In this document: piece by piece, positions 9,681 to 20,035 of the stretch | How positions within the stretch are numbered: the stretch's first letter is position 1 | Layout of the letters: each line of letters opens with the position of its first letter | Assembly: GCF_002783505.1 (NCBI RefSeq) | Contig: NZ_PFGL01000012.1 | Span: forward strand, 1 to 64,000 | Reading direction: 5' to 3' | DNA from: Shewanella sp. CG12_big_fil_rev_8_21_14_0_65_47_15 | Lineage (GTDB): Bacteria; Pseudomonadota; Gammaproteobacteria; Enterobacterales; Shewanellaceae | DNA length: 64,000 nucleotides | Program-made: the position numbers and the translations under genes | The notes under the pieces: generated by a model | Databases searched by the model: none | What the model was told of the DNA's origin: nothing | Seen by the model: only the letters and a program-made list of their open reading frames with translations

Positions 9681-11379
9681 GATGAAAGAGACATTTTTTA
9701 GAACCTTATCTTGGTTACATACCTGGGCAGGTCTGCTGGTTTGCTGGGTACTACTGCTCATTTTCTTTGCGGGTAGTTTGAGCTATTTCCGCCATGAGAT
9801 CAGCCTCTGGAATGAGCCCGAATTACATCAAGGGGTTTATCAAGACTATCAAGCCGATACACTCGCAAACCAGCTGGATAAAGGCCAAGATTATATCGCT
9901 GCGCATTCGCCCGAAACGGCGCAGCGCTGGATGATCAACTTCCCATCCGAGCGTAAACCCTTTTTAAGTTTTAGCTGGCAGCTGCCGCCGGAAAAAGGTC
10001 AACGCCGCGGCAAGACTGAAGAGCACGTGACCCTCGCCGACGGCAGCGGCATGGTCTCAGAGGTGCGGGGCAGTCGCGGCGGCGATTTCTTCTATCGGTT
10101 GCACTTTGATTTGCATTATATGCCAGCCATCACGGCCCGCTATATCGTCGGTGTTTGCACTATGTTTATGCTAATTGCCCTTATCAGCGGCATAGTGATC
10201 CACAAGCGGATCTTCAAAGATTTGTTCAGTTTTAGACGGGACAAGGGCGTCCGCTCTTGGTTAGATGCGCACAATGTAAGCTCAGTTATCGCCCTGCCCT
10301 ACCATTTGATGATCACTTATACTGGCCTTATCACCCTGATGCTGATCTATATCCCATGGACTGTGGATACCGCCTATTCCGGTGACAACCAAGCCTTCTT
10401 AAAAGAGCTGAATCCCGCTAGACAAACCGAGAAGGCCGCGGGGATTAGTGCGCCACAGGTGCAACTGAGTCAATTACTGCCGCAGGTGCAAGCCGCCTGG
10501 GGCGATGCGCCAATTAAGCAAGTGATAGTGTCATACCCTAAGGATCAAAATAGCCAAGTGACCTTCTACCAAAACACAGGTAAAGATGTGACCGATGAGG
10601 CCAACATCTTGATATTTAATGGCGTTAATGGTGAGCTTAAGTATGCCAGCCCGCAGGAAGCCTCGGGAGTGTCCGCCACCTACGACACTATGATGTCGCT
10701 ACACACGGCGCGTTTTGCCGCCCCACTATTACGAATATTATTCTTTTTCTGCGGCTTATTGGGCTGCGCTATGGTCGCAACAGGCACTTTGATGTGGGCC
10801 ATTCGTCTACGGCAGAAACAGCAAAAAGAAATTGATAAAGGCGAGAAACCGAGCTTAGGACTGCGTTTGGTTGAAGGGTTAAACTTCATGTTTATCTTAG
10901 GCTTACCTTTAGGCGCTGTAAGCTTCTTTTACGCAAACCGTCTGCTATCGACAAACTTTGCAGGCCGCTCTGAATGGGAAGTTCACAGTTTCTTTATCGC
11001 CTTGGTGGCAATGGGGGTGTGGGCTTGCTTTGGCCGTTCACGTCGTCAGTGGCAAAGGGCATTAATACTCACAGGAACCTTGTGCTGCGCACTGCCCGTG
11101 CTCAATGCCTTCACATCGCCAAGCAATCTCATCGATAATATCCAATCCCAGCAATGGGCTTTAGTCGGGTTTGATCTGCTCGCCATCCTGCTCGGCGGCG
11201 CTATGCTATTTGCCAGTCAAAGATTAACTTTGATTGCAAAAGCCCCCGCTAAACGCCCAGCAAGACCCGCATCCAATGCAACGAATGCCAAGGCCGATAA
11301 GGCGCGCCGCGGCGAGCCACAAACATCCTTAGCCAACGAACTTACCTCGCCGTCTTCATTGGAGGAAGCCAAATCATGA
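9670..11379 (+). CDS. PepSY-associated transmembrane protein, probable iron-related membrane reductase
   Basis: A 569-residue inner-membrane protein. The N-terminal LSWLHTWAGLLVCWVLLL segment is typical of PepSY-associated TM proteins (FoxB/PiuB-like). A large periplasmic part follows, then further helices at about 155-180, 210-235, 355-380, 405-425, 440-455 and 505-520. A low-complexity Ala/Lys/Pro tail ends the protein. Members of this family are induced by iron limitation and are thought to help reduce or release siderophore-bound iron. The start is either GTG 9670 (overlapping DUF3649) or ATG 9682; the longer form is listed. The gene ends in an ATGA overlap with the following gene. Confidence 0.85.
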   Translation: MDNRMKETFFRTLSWLHTWAGLLVCWVLLLIFFAGSLSYFRHEISLWNEPELHQGVYQDYQADTLANQLDKGQDYIAAHSPETAQRWMINFPSERKPFLSFSWQLPPEKGQRRGKTEEHVTLADGSGMVSEVRGSRGGDFFYRLHFDLHYMPAITARYIVGVCTMFMLIALISGIVIHKRIFKDLFSFRRDKGVRSWLDAHNVSSVIALPYHLMITYTGLITLMLIYIPWTVDTAYSGDNQAFLKELNPARQTEKAAGISAPQVQLSQLLPQVQAAWGDAPIKQVIVSYPKDQNSQVTFYQNTGKDVTDEANILIFNGVNGELKYASPQEASGVSATYDTMMSLHTARFAAPLLRILFFFCGLLGCAMVATGTLMWAIRLRQKQQKEIDKGEKPSLGLRLVEGLNFMFILGLPLGAVSFFYANRLLSTNFAGRSEWEVHSFFIALVAMGVWACFGRSRRQWQRALILTGTLCCALPVLNAFTSPSNLIDNIQSQQWALVGFDLLAILLGGAMLFASQRLTLIAKAPAKRPARPASNATNAKADKARRGEPQTSLANELTSPSSLEEAKS

Positions 11380-11726
11380 TGCCAGAATTTATCCCCATAC
11401 TTGGGATCTTAGGCTTGAGTTATCTCTCCCTCGCCCTGTTCGCCTTAGCTAAGTTTGGCCATTTTAAGGATGTGTTTAATCGTCCCCCGGCTCAGTGGCA
11501 GAGCCGCCTATTAAGCTTATTTGCATGGCTATTGCTGATGTTCAGTTTAAGTGCCTGCGCTAGCGATCAAGGCTGGGCCTACGGGAGCATTTTGTTTATG
11601 GGGATCATTTCCCTCGCGGCAATGCTGGTCATACTGACGTTAAGCTACAGCCCGCGCCATTTACCGATTGGCATAGTCACAGGCAGCGTACTCACTAGCA
11701 GTCTGTTACTGAGCGCTGGGTTATAA
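11376..11726 (+). CDS. DUF3325-type small membrane protein
   Basis: A 116-residue protein with four hydrophobic stretches and little soluble sequence. Its start codon overlaps the stop of the PepSY gene (ATGA), which shows translational coupling. Size, topology and position at the end of a DUF3649-PepSY operon fit the DUF3325 family. The biochemical function is unknown. Confidence 0.7.
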   Translation: MMPEFIPILGILGLSYLSLALFALAKFGHFKDVFNRPPAQWQSRLLSLFAWLLLMFSLSACASDQGWAYGSILFMGIISLAAMLVILTLSYSPRHLPIGIVTGSVLTSSLLLSAGL

Positions 11727-11810
11727 CTTCGAGTTCACTTAGTGCAGGTCATGGATAAGTGAACACCGCTAGGCTATAGTGCCCTGATGTCCTTCAGATA
11801 GGAGAAAATA

Positions 11811-12248
11811 ATGGGCTTTAATTTAACGGTTAACTGGCAAACTTCCCCCGCAGAAGAAGGCGAGTTTTGCCGAGATCACAACATTACCTTTGGTAGCGGT
11901 CAAACCATTCAGGCTTCATCCGCGCCGGAATACAAAGGCAATGGGCAGAATGTAAACCCAGAGGAAAGCCTGCTGGCGGCATTATCCTCATGCCATATGT
12001 TAACCTTTCTCGCGATTGCACATCTTAAGCGCTTACCCGTGATGTCCTATGTGGACAATGCCACGGCAGAGCTAGGTAAAAATGATGCGGGCAAATTAGC
12101 CGTCACCAAAATGGTGCTCAATCCTAAAGTGGTATTTGCCGAGGGTGTTGAAGTCAACCGAGAAACGATCGAAAAAATTCACGAAAAAGCACACGCTAAT
12201 TGCTTTATTGCCAATAGTTTAGCGACAGATATTCACATCAAGTTTTAA
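11811..12248 (+). CDS. OsmC/Ohr-family thiol peroxidase-like protein
   Basis: A 145-residue cytoplasmic protein. The two family cysteines are present: Cys61 in LSSCHMLTFL and Cys131 in HANCFIANS. In OsmC/Ohr proteins this pair reduces organic hydroperoxides. NPEESLLAALSSCH is the standard helix carrying the peroxidatic cysteine. The fold start (NLTVNWQ) and length match short YhfA/OsmC-type proteins more than true Ohr, so the substrate is uncertain. The start has an AGGAGA ribosome site. It is 84 bases downstream of the DUF3325 gene and may be a separate unit. Confidence 0.88.
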   Translation: MGFNLTVNWQTSPAEEGEFCRDHNITFGSGQTIQASSAPEYKGNGQNVNPEESLLAALSSCHMLTFLAIAHLKRLPVMSYVDNATAELGKNDAGKLAVTKMVLNPKVVFAEGVEVNRETIEKIHEKAHANCFIANSLATDIHIKF

Positions 12249-12255
12249 GCTATTA

Positions 12256-12295
12256 GGGCAAGTTTGAGCTTAAGCTTGCTTGCCCAACGTCTTTT
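12256..12295 (+). terminator. Possible terminator after the OsmC-family gene
   Basis: GGGCAAG (12256-12262) and CTTGCCC (12279-12285) pair, with an imperfect inner stem around AAGCTT. Only a weak T-rich tail follows (CTTTTA). Confidence 0.4.
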
Positions 12296-12406
12296 ACCCT
12301 GCTTAAATTACACGCTATTCAGCTTAGGTCTAGCCTTTTTACCGTACGATACCTCACATCAATTGAGTGACTCGATTTATCAGTCTCGATTTAAAAGAGG
12401 TAAGCC

Positions 12407-12874
12407 ATGCATATCCAATCTAACGCTAATGTCTCAAGCATAAATGCAAGCAAATACATCAATGCCAACAATTCTGCACCTTGGCTGGATCCGACCCAAA
12501 CGAATTTGCCGCCCGCGTCCTCGGAAACAGTGACTATCTCGAGTGAAGCAAGGCAACTTGCGCAAATTGAGGCTCACGCCGAAGAGAAGACAGAGTCCAC
12601 TCCACTACCCAGTGTGCCGGATATGCCGCAGATTGGGGGCAACATCGAAAAATATCTTGCCTTTCAAGAAGCTAGGATGAAGTATCAGGTCGTATCCGAT
12701 ATGACGAACATCGCAATAGGGAATAGCGAAGGGATTTCAGCCCCGACGGCCTATTATCTAAGCAATAACGAAGAGGCTAGGACCGCGAGTGTCAATCACC
12801 TCGCATATCAACAACAAATAAACACTATGCAAACCTATGTAGAAGCGAGTAACGATGTTGATGAATGGGCATAA
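12407..12874 (+). CDS. Uncharacterised 155-residue protein
   Basis: I do not recognise a family with certainty. The protein starts with a Ser/Asn-rich region and carries ETVTISSEARQLAQIEAHAEE (~40-60), a phrase reminiscent of flagellar or anti-sigma-related small proteins, but no FlgM domain can be shown. The middle part is Pro-rich and the C-terminal half looks helical. There is no signal peptide or membrane segment. The start has an AAGAGG ribosome site at good spacing, and a terminator hairpin follows the stop, so this looks like a real single-gene unit. Confidence 0.7.
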   Translation: MHIQSNANVSSINASKYINANNSAPWLDPTQTNLPPASSETVTISSEARQLAQIEAHAEEKTESTPLPSVPDMPQIGGNIEKYLAFQEARMKYQVVSDMTNIAIGNSEGISAPTAYYLSNNEEARTASVNHLAYQQQINTMQTYVEASNDVDEWA

Positions 12875-12920
12875 AAATGGGTGTTGTCTCGGGAACTACA
12901 AGACAACACCCTAACTTTGT
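12872..12920. terminator. Bidirectional terminator between convergent genes
   Basis: GGGTGTTGTCT (12879-12889) and AGACAACACCC (12901-12911) form a perfect 11-bp stem with an 11-nt loop. The minus strand has an ATTTTTAT tail, suited to the protease gene. The plus strand tail (TAACTTTG) is weaker. Confidence 0.75.
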
Positions 12921-12980
12921 ACCTAAGCATCTTAACCTAGATAGCTTAAATTTCAGTTAAATACTGAATTTAAACATCTA

Positions 12981-15900
12981 CTACTTAGCTTTAATGTCCT
13001 GGGCCATTCCTTTTGCCGGCATAGGCTGCGCTTTTAAGGCTGGAACGGGCTGCTTAACCAATTCATCCTTCAAATAGCTTATTGCCGTCTCAAGCTGTGC
13101 ATCTTTACCGTTAAAGGTGGCGAAAGGTAAGTTATCGACTTCGATATCCGGCGTTACGCCATGTCCTTCCAGCACCCAGCGACCATCCATTGCATACTGT
13201 GGATACTCCGCCACCCGCGCCATCCCTTTATCGGTCAACGCATTACGCCCAGATAACCACACGCCCGCCCCTGCCGTTTGTTTACCAATTAGCGGTGCAA
13301 TACCCAGCGCTTTAATCCCCGCGGAGAAGGTTTCACCATCGGAATAGGTCAGCTCATCGGTTAACACCACTAAATGGCCGCGGAAGGTTTGCTGCATATT
13401 GGTGTTTGGCGTGCCGTGGGTCGGTTGCCAAAACGCCCAAGCGCGGCGCAATAGCTTCTCGATAATCCAACTGTCAATATTGCCGCCGCGGTTACGGCGA
13501 ACGTCGATAATCAAACCGTCTTTGTCGTAATTGGCATAGAATTCACGGGCGAAACTTTCGATGTCACCGCCGCCCATAGCATATAAATGCAAATAACCCA
13601 TCTTGCCCTGACTCGCATCCTCGACCACAGCCGCATTATGGCTCACCCAATCTAAGTAACGTAACTGACTGTCCACCATGGTACTGACGGGCATGACGAT
13701 GGTTTTATGGGTTTGGCTGCCACGCTTAAGCTGCAGCAAGACTTGCTTATCCTGTTGATTGCGTAAAAGGCGCGTGACGTCGGCCACGTTCGCCACTGGC
13801 GTACCATTGATAGCCAGTAACATATCGCCTTCTTTAGCATCGACTTCGATACGATTTAACGGTGAAGCATTAGCAGGTAACTCAGGATCGTTACTGTAAA
13901 TATGCGCAATTTTAACGCCATCTGCAGTCTGTTGTAGGCGCGCACCTAGGCTCGCCGCTTTGGCTGCATCGGGATCTTGGGGTAAATCACCACCGCGCAC
14001 CTGCGAGTGCAAAGAATCTAACTCGCCCATCATTTGCATGAAGATGTCATTCAGTTCGTTACGATCGGTCAGGCGATCGAGCAAAGGTTGATACTTAGCT
14101 TTGGTCGCTTGCCAATCGAGGCCGCGCATCTTCTTATCGAAGAAAGATTCCCTGTGCATCAACCAGGCATCTTCAAACATTTGCTGCCATTCAAGCTGGG
14201 GAGAAATCGCTAACTGCCATTGTTCCGTTTGCACTTTGGCATTATCGGTATCGCCTAATTTATCGCCGCCATCAACAATCAGGAGTGATTTCTCATTACT
14301 GTGCTTACGTAGCATCAGCTTTTTACCATCGACAGCAACCTCATATTGGCCAATGTCCTCGGCAAATACCTCGGCTTTAGGGCTTAATCGGTCAAATTTG
14401 ATGGTCATTAAATTAGGGGCCACATCGTCGCCAATAGCTTGATCTAACAGATAAAGCCTATCATCGACGGCGCGCAATTCACTGTAATTACCTGAATCGA
14501 CGGGCACTTGCCATAAACGCTGGGAGATCCCCGCCCAATCGATTTTCACTGGACTCGGTTTATCCTTAGCATCGGTTTTTTCAACTTGATTAGATTCGAG
14601 TTCATTGGGTTTACTAAAGGGGAATTTGGCATTTTTGACCAGTGCGATGGCAAAAATTTGGCTGCGTTTATCAAACACTGGGCCCATATTTCTATCGCCC
14701 CAGGGTGAACTCGGCGTGGCGCTGAATTGACGGTTTGACAGGAAATATAGCCACTGGCCGTCACTGCTAAAGGTTGGCGAATAGGACTCGTATTTGTCGC
14801 TGGTGAGCGTCTCGGCCTTATTTTCATCCACAGAATACAGGACGATTTGCGGTCTTTGTTTACCGATTTCCGACTTAGTTAATGCAATAAAACGGCTGTC
14901 ACCGGACCAGCGGATATCGGCGTAAGGCCCAAGTCCCTCACCGTTAGTAATGATTTTTTGATTGATATTTTTCTTTAAGTCGAGCAGCCAAACGTTACCA
15001 TCGTTATCGTCATGGGCGATAAATCGACCGTCATTGGACAAATTCAGACTCATTCTTAAAGTATGACCATCTTTGGTCAACTGTTTAGCGCCACTGCTGC
15101 CATCGGCGGGGAATTGCCAAATTTCCTGCTGGCCCGTCATATCGCTAATCGCATAAACCGACTTGCCATCTTTACTAAGCACAGCTTCCCTAACGCGATA
15201 GGTCCCAGGTAGCGCCACTTGTACTAAACGCGATCCATCGACACCCGCGATTGCCACGTGGCTGCGGGCGGTGATCACCACTTTATCGCCCGCTGGAGCT
15301 AAATTAGTCGAAGAAGCATAATCCATAGGATCTGTCACCCAGTGCTCACGGCGCTCGGCAAAATCGGAAGTGAGTTCGATATTGAGTAATGCGTCTTTCG
15401 CGGCCGCAATATCAAACACATGGATATCCGCGCCTAACTGGAAGACCACTTTGCCTTGATCCATCCGCGCGCCGCGGACTTGCCAATCTTTAAATTGGGT
15501 CAACTGTTTTGCATCTGAACCATCGAGCGCCATTGACCAGAGGTTGTCGTTACCATCGCTGTCGCTGATAAAATAGAGTCTGTCTTGCCATAGCATAGGT
15601 TGACGCACAGAGCCGTCGTGCTGGCCGCTAAGCAACTGGGCTTCGGTTTTGCTACCGAGTTTAAAGCGCCATAATTCGCCCTTTGCGCCGCCACGGTACA
15701 CTTTGGCGTTATCGCCAGTCACTTGTAGACCAAAGCGGGTGAAGTACACGTATTCGTTGCGATCATCAATCACACCTTCGACCGCATCGGCTAAGGGTAA
15801 ATCTGTGGTGGTAAGGGTTTGAGGATCGACGCTGCGCAGCATCCAATTATTCGCAGGACCAAAACCAGTGTCGGTAGAATATAAAATCTCGCCTTTGGCG

Positions 15901-16265
15901 GTCCAACCCTGAACCCGCACACGGCTATTCTCGAAACTCACCCGTTTAGCCACACCGCCCGTAATGGGGATCATATACACTTCGCTCGCGCCTTCATAGT
16001 TGGCAACATAAGCAACCCACTTGCCATCGGCGGAAATGGTCGCACCTAGCTCCTCTGCGGGTAAACTCGTTAAGCGAGTCGCCGCTTTTTGGCCTAAGGT
16101 CTGAGTCCATAAATCGCCTTCAGCGGTAAAGACTAAGGTTTGATCCTGCAGGGCTGGCGCGCGGTAATAGCCTTGATTATTCACGGCAGTGGCAGCGATG
16201 GCGTGGGCCGCAGTTAAAGTGCCGAGTGCGAGCATACAGCAGGCGACGGAATGACGAAGTTTCAT
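12981..16265 (-). CDS. Tricorn-like S41 serine protease with beta-propeller and PDZ domain
   Basis: A 1094-residue exported protein with a signal peptide (~1-25, ending AIAA). The N-terminal two thirds are beta-propeller repeats of the TolB/tricorn kind (ISADGKWVAYVAN, LSNDGRFIAHDDNDGNVWLLDL). A helical linker leads into a PDZ domain (~780-860; GDMLLAINGTPVANVADVTRLL) and the C-terminal S41 peptidase domain. VRRNRGGNIDSWI and TYSDGETFSAGIKAL are the tricorn-core signatures, with the nucleophile Ser at about 975. It probably degrades peptides or misfolded proteins in the periplasm. The length is normal for bacterial tricorn homologues. It is a single gene between terminators. Confidence 0.92.
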   Translation of the reverse strand: MKLRHSVACCMLALGTLTAAHAIAATAVNNQGYYRAPALQDQTLVFTAEGDLWTQTLGQKAATRLTSLPAEELGATISADGKWVAYVANYEGASEVYMIPITGGVAKRVSFENSRVRVQGWTAKGEILYSTDTGFGPANNWMLRSVDPQTLTTTDLPLADAVEGVIDDRNEYVYFTRFGLQVTGDNAKVYRGGAKGELWRFKLGSKTEAQLLSGQHDGSVRQPMLWQDRLYFISDSDGNDNLWSMALDGSDAKQLTQFKDWQVRGARMDQGKVVFQLGADIHVFDIAAAKDALLNIELTSDFAERREHWVTDPMDYASSTNLAPAGDKVVITARSHVAIAGVDGSRLVQVALPGTYRVREAVLSKDGKSVYAISDMTGQQEIWQFPADGSSGAKQLTKDGHTLRMSLNLSNDGRFIAHDDNDGNVWLLDLKKNINQKIITNGEGLGPYADIRWSGDSRFIALTKSEIGKQRPQIVLYSVDENKAETLTSDKYESYSPTFSSDGQWLYFLSNRQFSATPSSPWGDRNMGPVFDKRSQIFAIALVKNAKFPFSKPNELESNQVEKTDAKDKPSPVKIDWAGISQRLWQVPVDSGNYSELRAVDDRLYLLDQAIGDDVAPNLMTIKFDRLSPKAEVFAEDIGQYEVAVDGKKLMLRKHSNEKSLLIVDGGDKLGDTDNAKVQTEQWQLAISPQLEWQQMFEDAWLMHRESFFDKKMRGLDWQATKAKYQPLLDRLTDRNELNDIFMQMMGELDSLHSQVRGGDLPQDPDAAKAASLGARLQQTADGVKIAHIYSNDPELPANASPLNRIEVDAKEGDMLLAINGTPVANVADVTRLLRNQQDKQVLLQLKRGSQTHKTIVMPVSTMVDSQLRYLDWVSHNAAVVEDASQGKMGYLHLYAMGGGDIESFAREFYANYDKDGLIIDVRRNRGGNIDSWIIEKLLRRAWAFWQPTHGTPNTNMQQTFRGHLVVLTDELTYSDGETFSAGIKALGIAPLIGKQTAGAGVWLSGRNALTDKGMARVAEYPQYAMDGRWVLEGHGVTPDIEVDNLPFATFNGKDAQLETAISYLKDELVKQPVPALKAQPMPAKGMAQDIKAK

Positions 16266-16503
16266 AAATGGCCTTTATCCTATTGTTATTGTTAGCAACG
16301 GAACCTTTGCGTGGACTGTGTAATAAACTTTTGTAATGAGCTTTTGTAATGCACTTTTGCGCAATGTGCGTTAATCAAACTCAGGGTTTGATAATTTAGC
16401 CCATCAAGCTAGCAGAATTTGATAGAGAGTTCAGTAACTTCAAAACGAAGAAGTTTTAGCAAATGTGTCATAGCGTTACCATCAAGGATACACAAGAAAT
16501 CAC

Positions 16504-17397
16504 TCAGTGATTATCGCGCAATTGGGGATAAATCAAAGCTAAGGCATACCAAGCCTCTTGAGTAGGGTGCTGACGACTCATATTGGTTTGTTGCGCGAGG
16601 GAGATCTGCTGCCATTTATGTAACACTCTGGCGATTTCGCCATTATCTTTCAAAGTACGGATGGCATGATTTATCTGTGTGAGCTGTAAAGCTGACATAC
16701 TCACCTTACTGAGCATCAGATGGATTGGATTTTCCTCTAATACTAATTTGAGAGGTGCTAGCCTGACGCCTTGGTATTGGCTGGCAATATAGGGAACTGC
16801 CATAGAGTCACCTATGATTAAGTCTGCACGACCGTGATAGAGCATTTGTACAGATTTATCGAGACTGGGACTCAAGACTAATAATTGCGCTTGCTCGAGT
16901 CGCCCCTGAGAATCATGGTAATCATTGCCATACCAACCACTTGTCGGAACGAGCAAACGCAATTTTTGGGTAAAGATATCCTGCCATTGGCCCAAGTGAA
17001 TTTGTTCTTTTTTCTCATCCAATACAAAGAGGCGTACTTCTTCATTTCGATAGTCTTCGGAGAATAATGCATATTCTTGCCGGTCTTGGGTCTTAGTGGC
17101 CCCCATCATCATATCGAGAGTGCCAGCCTTTAACATTTGATGTGAACGTTTAGCGGGCACGTTGATAAAACTCACGTCACAGCCTAGAAATTGAGCAAAT
17201 GAACGCATCAATTCGACATCGAGTCCCTGCGCCTCACCTTGGGGATCTTGCCATGCGTAGGGAGCCCAATCGTTATAGCCGACTTTAATAGGATTAGGGC
17301 AGGCAAAAGCGGCCGTTGCTGGCGACGCACTGTGGGCGGGTAAGACGTAGATAAACCATATAAAAATACAGCTCAGTTTCAACCTTGATATAGGCAC
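16504..17397 (-). CDS. Family 3 periplasmic solute-binding protein
   Basis: A 297-residue protein with a signal peptide (~1-24, ending in AHS/A). The mature part begins PIKVGYNDWAPYAWQDPQGEAQGLDVELMRSFAQ, the entry strand and helix of SBP_bac_3 proteins (GlnH/HisJ fold), and continues with a TLDMMMGATKTQDRQEYALFSEDY region. No permease or ATPase gene is beside it, so it may act as an orphan binding protein or sensor rather than as part of an ABC importer. The ligand is probably an amino acid or similar small molecule, but residues alone do not decide it. Confidence 0.85.
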   Translation of the reverse strand: MPISRLKLSCIFIWFIYVLPAHSASPATAAFACPNPIKVGYNDWAPYAWQDPQGEAQGLDVELMRSFAQFLGCDVSFINVPAKRSHQMLKAGTLDMMMGATKTQDRQEYALFSEDYRNEEVRLFVLDEKKEQIHLGQWQDIFTQKLRLLVPTSGWYGNDYHDSQGRLEQAQLLVLSPSLDKSVQMLYHGRADLIIGDSMAVPYIASQYQGVRLAPLKLVLEENPIHLMLSKVSMSALQLTQINHAIRTLKDNGEIARVLHKWQQISLAQQTNMSRQHPTQEAWYALALIYPQLRDNH

Positions 17398-17715
17398 AAT
17401 TTGAGCCCCGCAGGTAATAGCACACTCTCAATAACAAAAGCGTCAAATCCAATGACGCTAAATCCAGAGGGTTTTCCCTAACCTTTAATAAGGGTAGTCC
17501 GCACATGGGATTGGCGCCATAAGCGAAATATCTTCCTCAATAAACGCTCATTTACAGCATCAAAGTGTGTCGGTATTCAGCAGGCACAAGCAAAAAGGGA
17601 GCATAGCTCCCCTTCTATACAAACTCGCCATTCATGTATCTAAACAACTGATCCTTATTATGCTACATCGCAGGATACAGTGATCTAGAATTCGAAACGG
17701 CTATTTAGCCTAAGA
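17398..17715. other. Intergenic region between thrC and the solute-binding protein gene
   Basis: About 320 bases. It contains the thr operon terminator at 17588-17615 and presumably the promoter of the solute-binding protein gene. Nothing else was recognised. Confidence 0.6.
17588..17615 (-). terminator. Terminator of the thrABC operon
   Basis: GGGAGC and GCTCCC (17597-17611) form a short perfect stem with a 3-nt loop. On the minus strand CCTTTTTGCT follows. It lies ~100 bases past the thrC stop. Confidence 0.7.
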
Positions 17716-18999
17716 CTAGGCGAGCACGGTCAATAAATGCGCCTTCAATTTGGCAAAATCTGCGGGTAACTCTGCAGATAAAATTGTCTTAGTCGCCACA
17801 GCCTCAAGCTCGGCAGGCAGGGGTAAATCAAGCTTTAACTCCCTATCCACTACGTCCTTAAATTTAGCGGGATGCGCCGTCCCTAGAAATATGCCCACTT
17901 CGTCGGGCACTAAGGTTAAAGATAACGCCTTAGCCGCGATCGCCGCATGGGGCTCAGACACATAACCTTGAGCATATAACTCGGCTAATGCCTGTGAGGT
18001 TTGCTCCTCGGATAAACAGATCCCCACTAAATTACTCAGTGGCCAGCCTAACTTCTCACAAATGGCCTCTACCCGCGGCCAGTTACTGGGCTCACTCACA
18101 TCCATCGCATTAGACATAGTCGCTTGAGTCGGATTGGGCTGCCATTGACCGTTTTCTAAGTAACGCGGCACAGTATCGTTAGCATTGGTGGCGGCGATAA
18201 AGCGTTTAACCGGTAATCCCATGGCTTTGGCAAATAATCCTGCCGTCAGGTTACCAAAGTTACCGCTTGGCACTGAAATCACAGGATCGGCACTATGGCG
18301 CTGTTTAGACTGGGCAACGGCTTCAAAGTAATAACAAATTTGTGCGAGCAAGCGGCTGATGTTGATAGAGTTCGCCGAGTTTAAGCTCAGCCCATCGCGG
18401 ACTTCTGGATCATCGAAGGCGCGTTTAACCAGATCTTGGCAGGCATCAAAGTCAGACTCTATGGCGACTGTGTGAATATTTTTGCCTAACGTCGTGAACA
18501 TCTTCTCCTGTAATTCGCTAATTTTGTCCTTAGGATAGAGCACCACCACATTGACTTTCTCAAGCCCATAAAAGGCATCGGCAACCGCTGCGCCAGTGTC
18601 GCCCGAGGTCGCAGTCAAAATGGTTAAGCGTGTGTCGCCGACAAAGGCATTGACACACTGCGCCATAAAACGCGCGCCAAAATCTTTAAACGCCAGTGTT
18701 GGACCGTGGAACAATTCGAGGCAAGCGCGCTGCTCATCGACGGCAACCAAAGGTAACTCGAAGTTAAAGGCACGCTCAACCAGTTCATCGACCGCAGCTT
18801 GGCCTAATTCAGAGGCAAGCCATGCGCCGAGCACCTTTTTACTGCGCTCAACAAATGGCAATGCCAGTAGCCCTTCAATATCGTCTAATACCGGAATTTG
18901 GGTGGGGAAGAACAAACCTCTGTCTTTACCTAACCCCAGTTGTACCGCTTCCTTAAAGCTCACTTTCTGCGAAGGGTGTTTTAAATTATACAGTTCCAT
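17716..18999 (-). CDS. thrC: Threonine synthase
   Basis: A 427-residue PLP enzyme converting O-phosphohomoserine to threonine, the last step of the pathway. The PLP lysine is in FHGPTLAFKDFGARFM (Lys105). TILTATSGDTGAAVADAFYG and the phosphate-binding SVPSGNFGNLTAGL loop are present. Length equals E. coli ThrC (428). It is the third gene of a thrA-thrB-thrC operon, 73 bases after thrB, and is read through from the attenuated thr promoter. Confidence 0.98.
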   Translation of the reverse strand: MELYNLKHPSQKVSFKEAVQLGLGKDRGLFFPTQIPVLDDIEGLLALPFVERSKKVLGAWLASELGQAAVDELVERAFNFELPLVAVDEQRACLELFHGPTLAFKDFGARFMAQCVNAFVGDTRLTILTATSGDTGAAVADAFYGLEKVNVVVLYPKDKISELQEKMFTTLGKNIHTVAIESDFDACQDLVKRAFDDPEVRDGLSLNSANSINISRLLAQICYYFEAVAQSKQRHSADPVISVPSGNFGNLTAGLFAKAMGLPVKRFIAATNANDTVPRYLENGQWQPNPTQATMSNAMDVSEPSNWPRVEAICEKLGWPLSNLVGICLSEEQTSQALAELYAQGYVSEPHAAIAAKALSLTLVPDEVGIFLGTAHPAKFKDVVDRELKLDLPLPAELEAVATKTILSAELPADFAKLKAHLLTVLA

Positions 19000-19072
19000 G
19001 ATTACTCAACCTTTTGATGCTAAAGCTTAAATTTGAATCTTTGGGGTACTTGGTCTTAGTTAAATTGATGAT

Positions 19073-20035
19073 TTAATCGACCCTGCGCGTGCCTTGCTCG
19101 TCGAGGCGACACACGTGGGCAAAGCCACCCGCCTCGGTGAGATAATGCTGTTCTAACCAAGCTTTAGCCGCATTGGCCGTGGCTAAATCATCGGTAATCG
19201 AAAATAGCGTTGGGCCACTGCCAGAAATCCCCGTCGTCAACATGCCTAAATCGGCTAACGCAACTCTGGCCTTGTCGTAACCCGGGATCGCAGCGGCGCG
19301 GTAAGGCTCGGCTAACACATCCTTTAATACGCTGATCGCAAGTTTGGCATTCTGCTGATAAGAGGCATGTACAAAGGCACTTAAATATCGACCAAAATCG
19401 ATTGTGACACTTTTATCGTATTGATCGGGCATGAGTTTACGCATCATCGCCGTCGAGAGTGAAATCCCAGGATAGGCCACAACCCAATACCATTCTTTAA
19501 AGCTCGGTATCGCTTCGCAAACTGTCCCCGGCACATTGAGCATCAGTTGCATGCCGCCCAAGTAACAGGGGGCGACGTTGTCATAGTGCACACTGCCGCT
19601 GATCTTACCTTCAAACTCGCCCATCAGTTCCAGCAGTGCTTGCTCGTTATAGGGTCTGTCAAAATATTCATTTAATGCATACAACGCCGCCACGACTGAG
19701 CTTGCACTCGAACCTAAACCACTGCCGACGGGCAGGTTCTTTTCCAGTGTCAGTGCCACGCCTTCATCTGCTTTACCAAGCGCGTCTAAATACTCCTTAC
19801 TCAGGGCGGTTAAGAAGAACTCGGCACATTGGTACACAATATTGTCTTTTGGATTGTCAGGCAGTTTATGGGCCCAAGCACCGATTTGCGCTAGGCTCAC
19901 ACCCGATTCGGCCGCAGCGATAGTCACTCTATCGCCGAGTAAACTGCCGTCTATCGGCGCCAAAGCGGCGCCCAATAAATCAAATCCGACTCCCACGTTA
20001 CCCATAGAGGCTGGAGCGTAAACCGTCAAACTCAT
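19073..20035 (-). CDS. thrB: Homoserine kinase
   Basis: A 320-residue GHMP-family kinase that phosphorylates homoserine. The glycine-rich ATP loop [18 protein letters not shown] lies at about residues 96-113, and [14 protein letters not shown] is the C-terminal GHMP motif. The start codon overlaps the thrA stop (ATGA), giving translational coupling to the aspartokinase/homoserine dehydrogenase. Confidence 0.98.
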   Translation of the reverse strand: MSLTVYAPASMGNVGVGFDLLGAALAPIDGSLLGDRVTIAAAESGVSLAQIGAWAHKLPDNPKDNIVYQCAEFFLTALSKEYLDALGKADEGVALTLEKNLPVGSGLGSSASSVVAALYALNEYFDRPYNEQALLELMGEFEGKISGSVHYDNVAPCYLGGMQLMLNVPGTVCEAIPSFKEWYWVVAYPGISLSTAMMRKLMPDQYDKSVTIDFGRYLSAFVHASYQQNAKLAISVLKDVLAEPYRAAAIPGYDKARVALADLGMLTTGISGSGPTLFSITDDLATANAAKAWLEQHYLTEAGGFAHVCRLDEQGTRRVD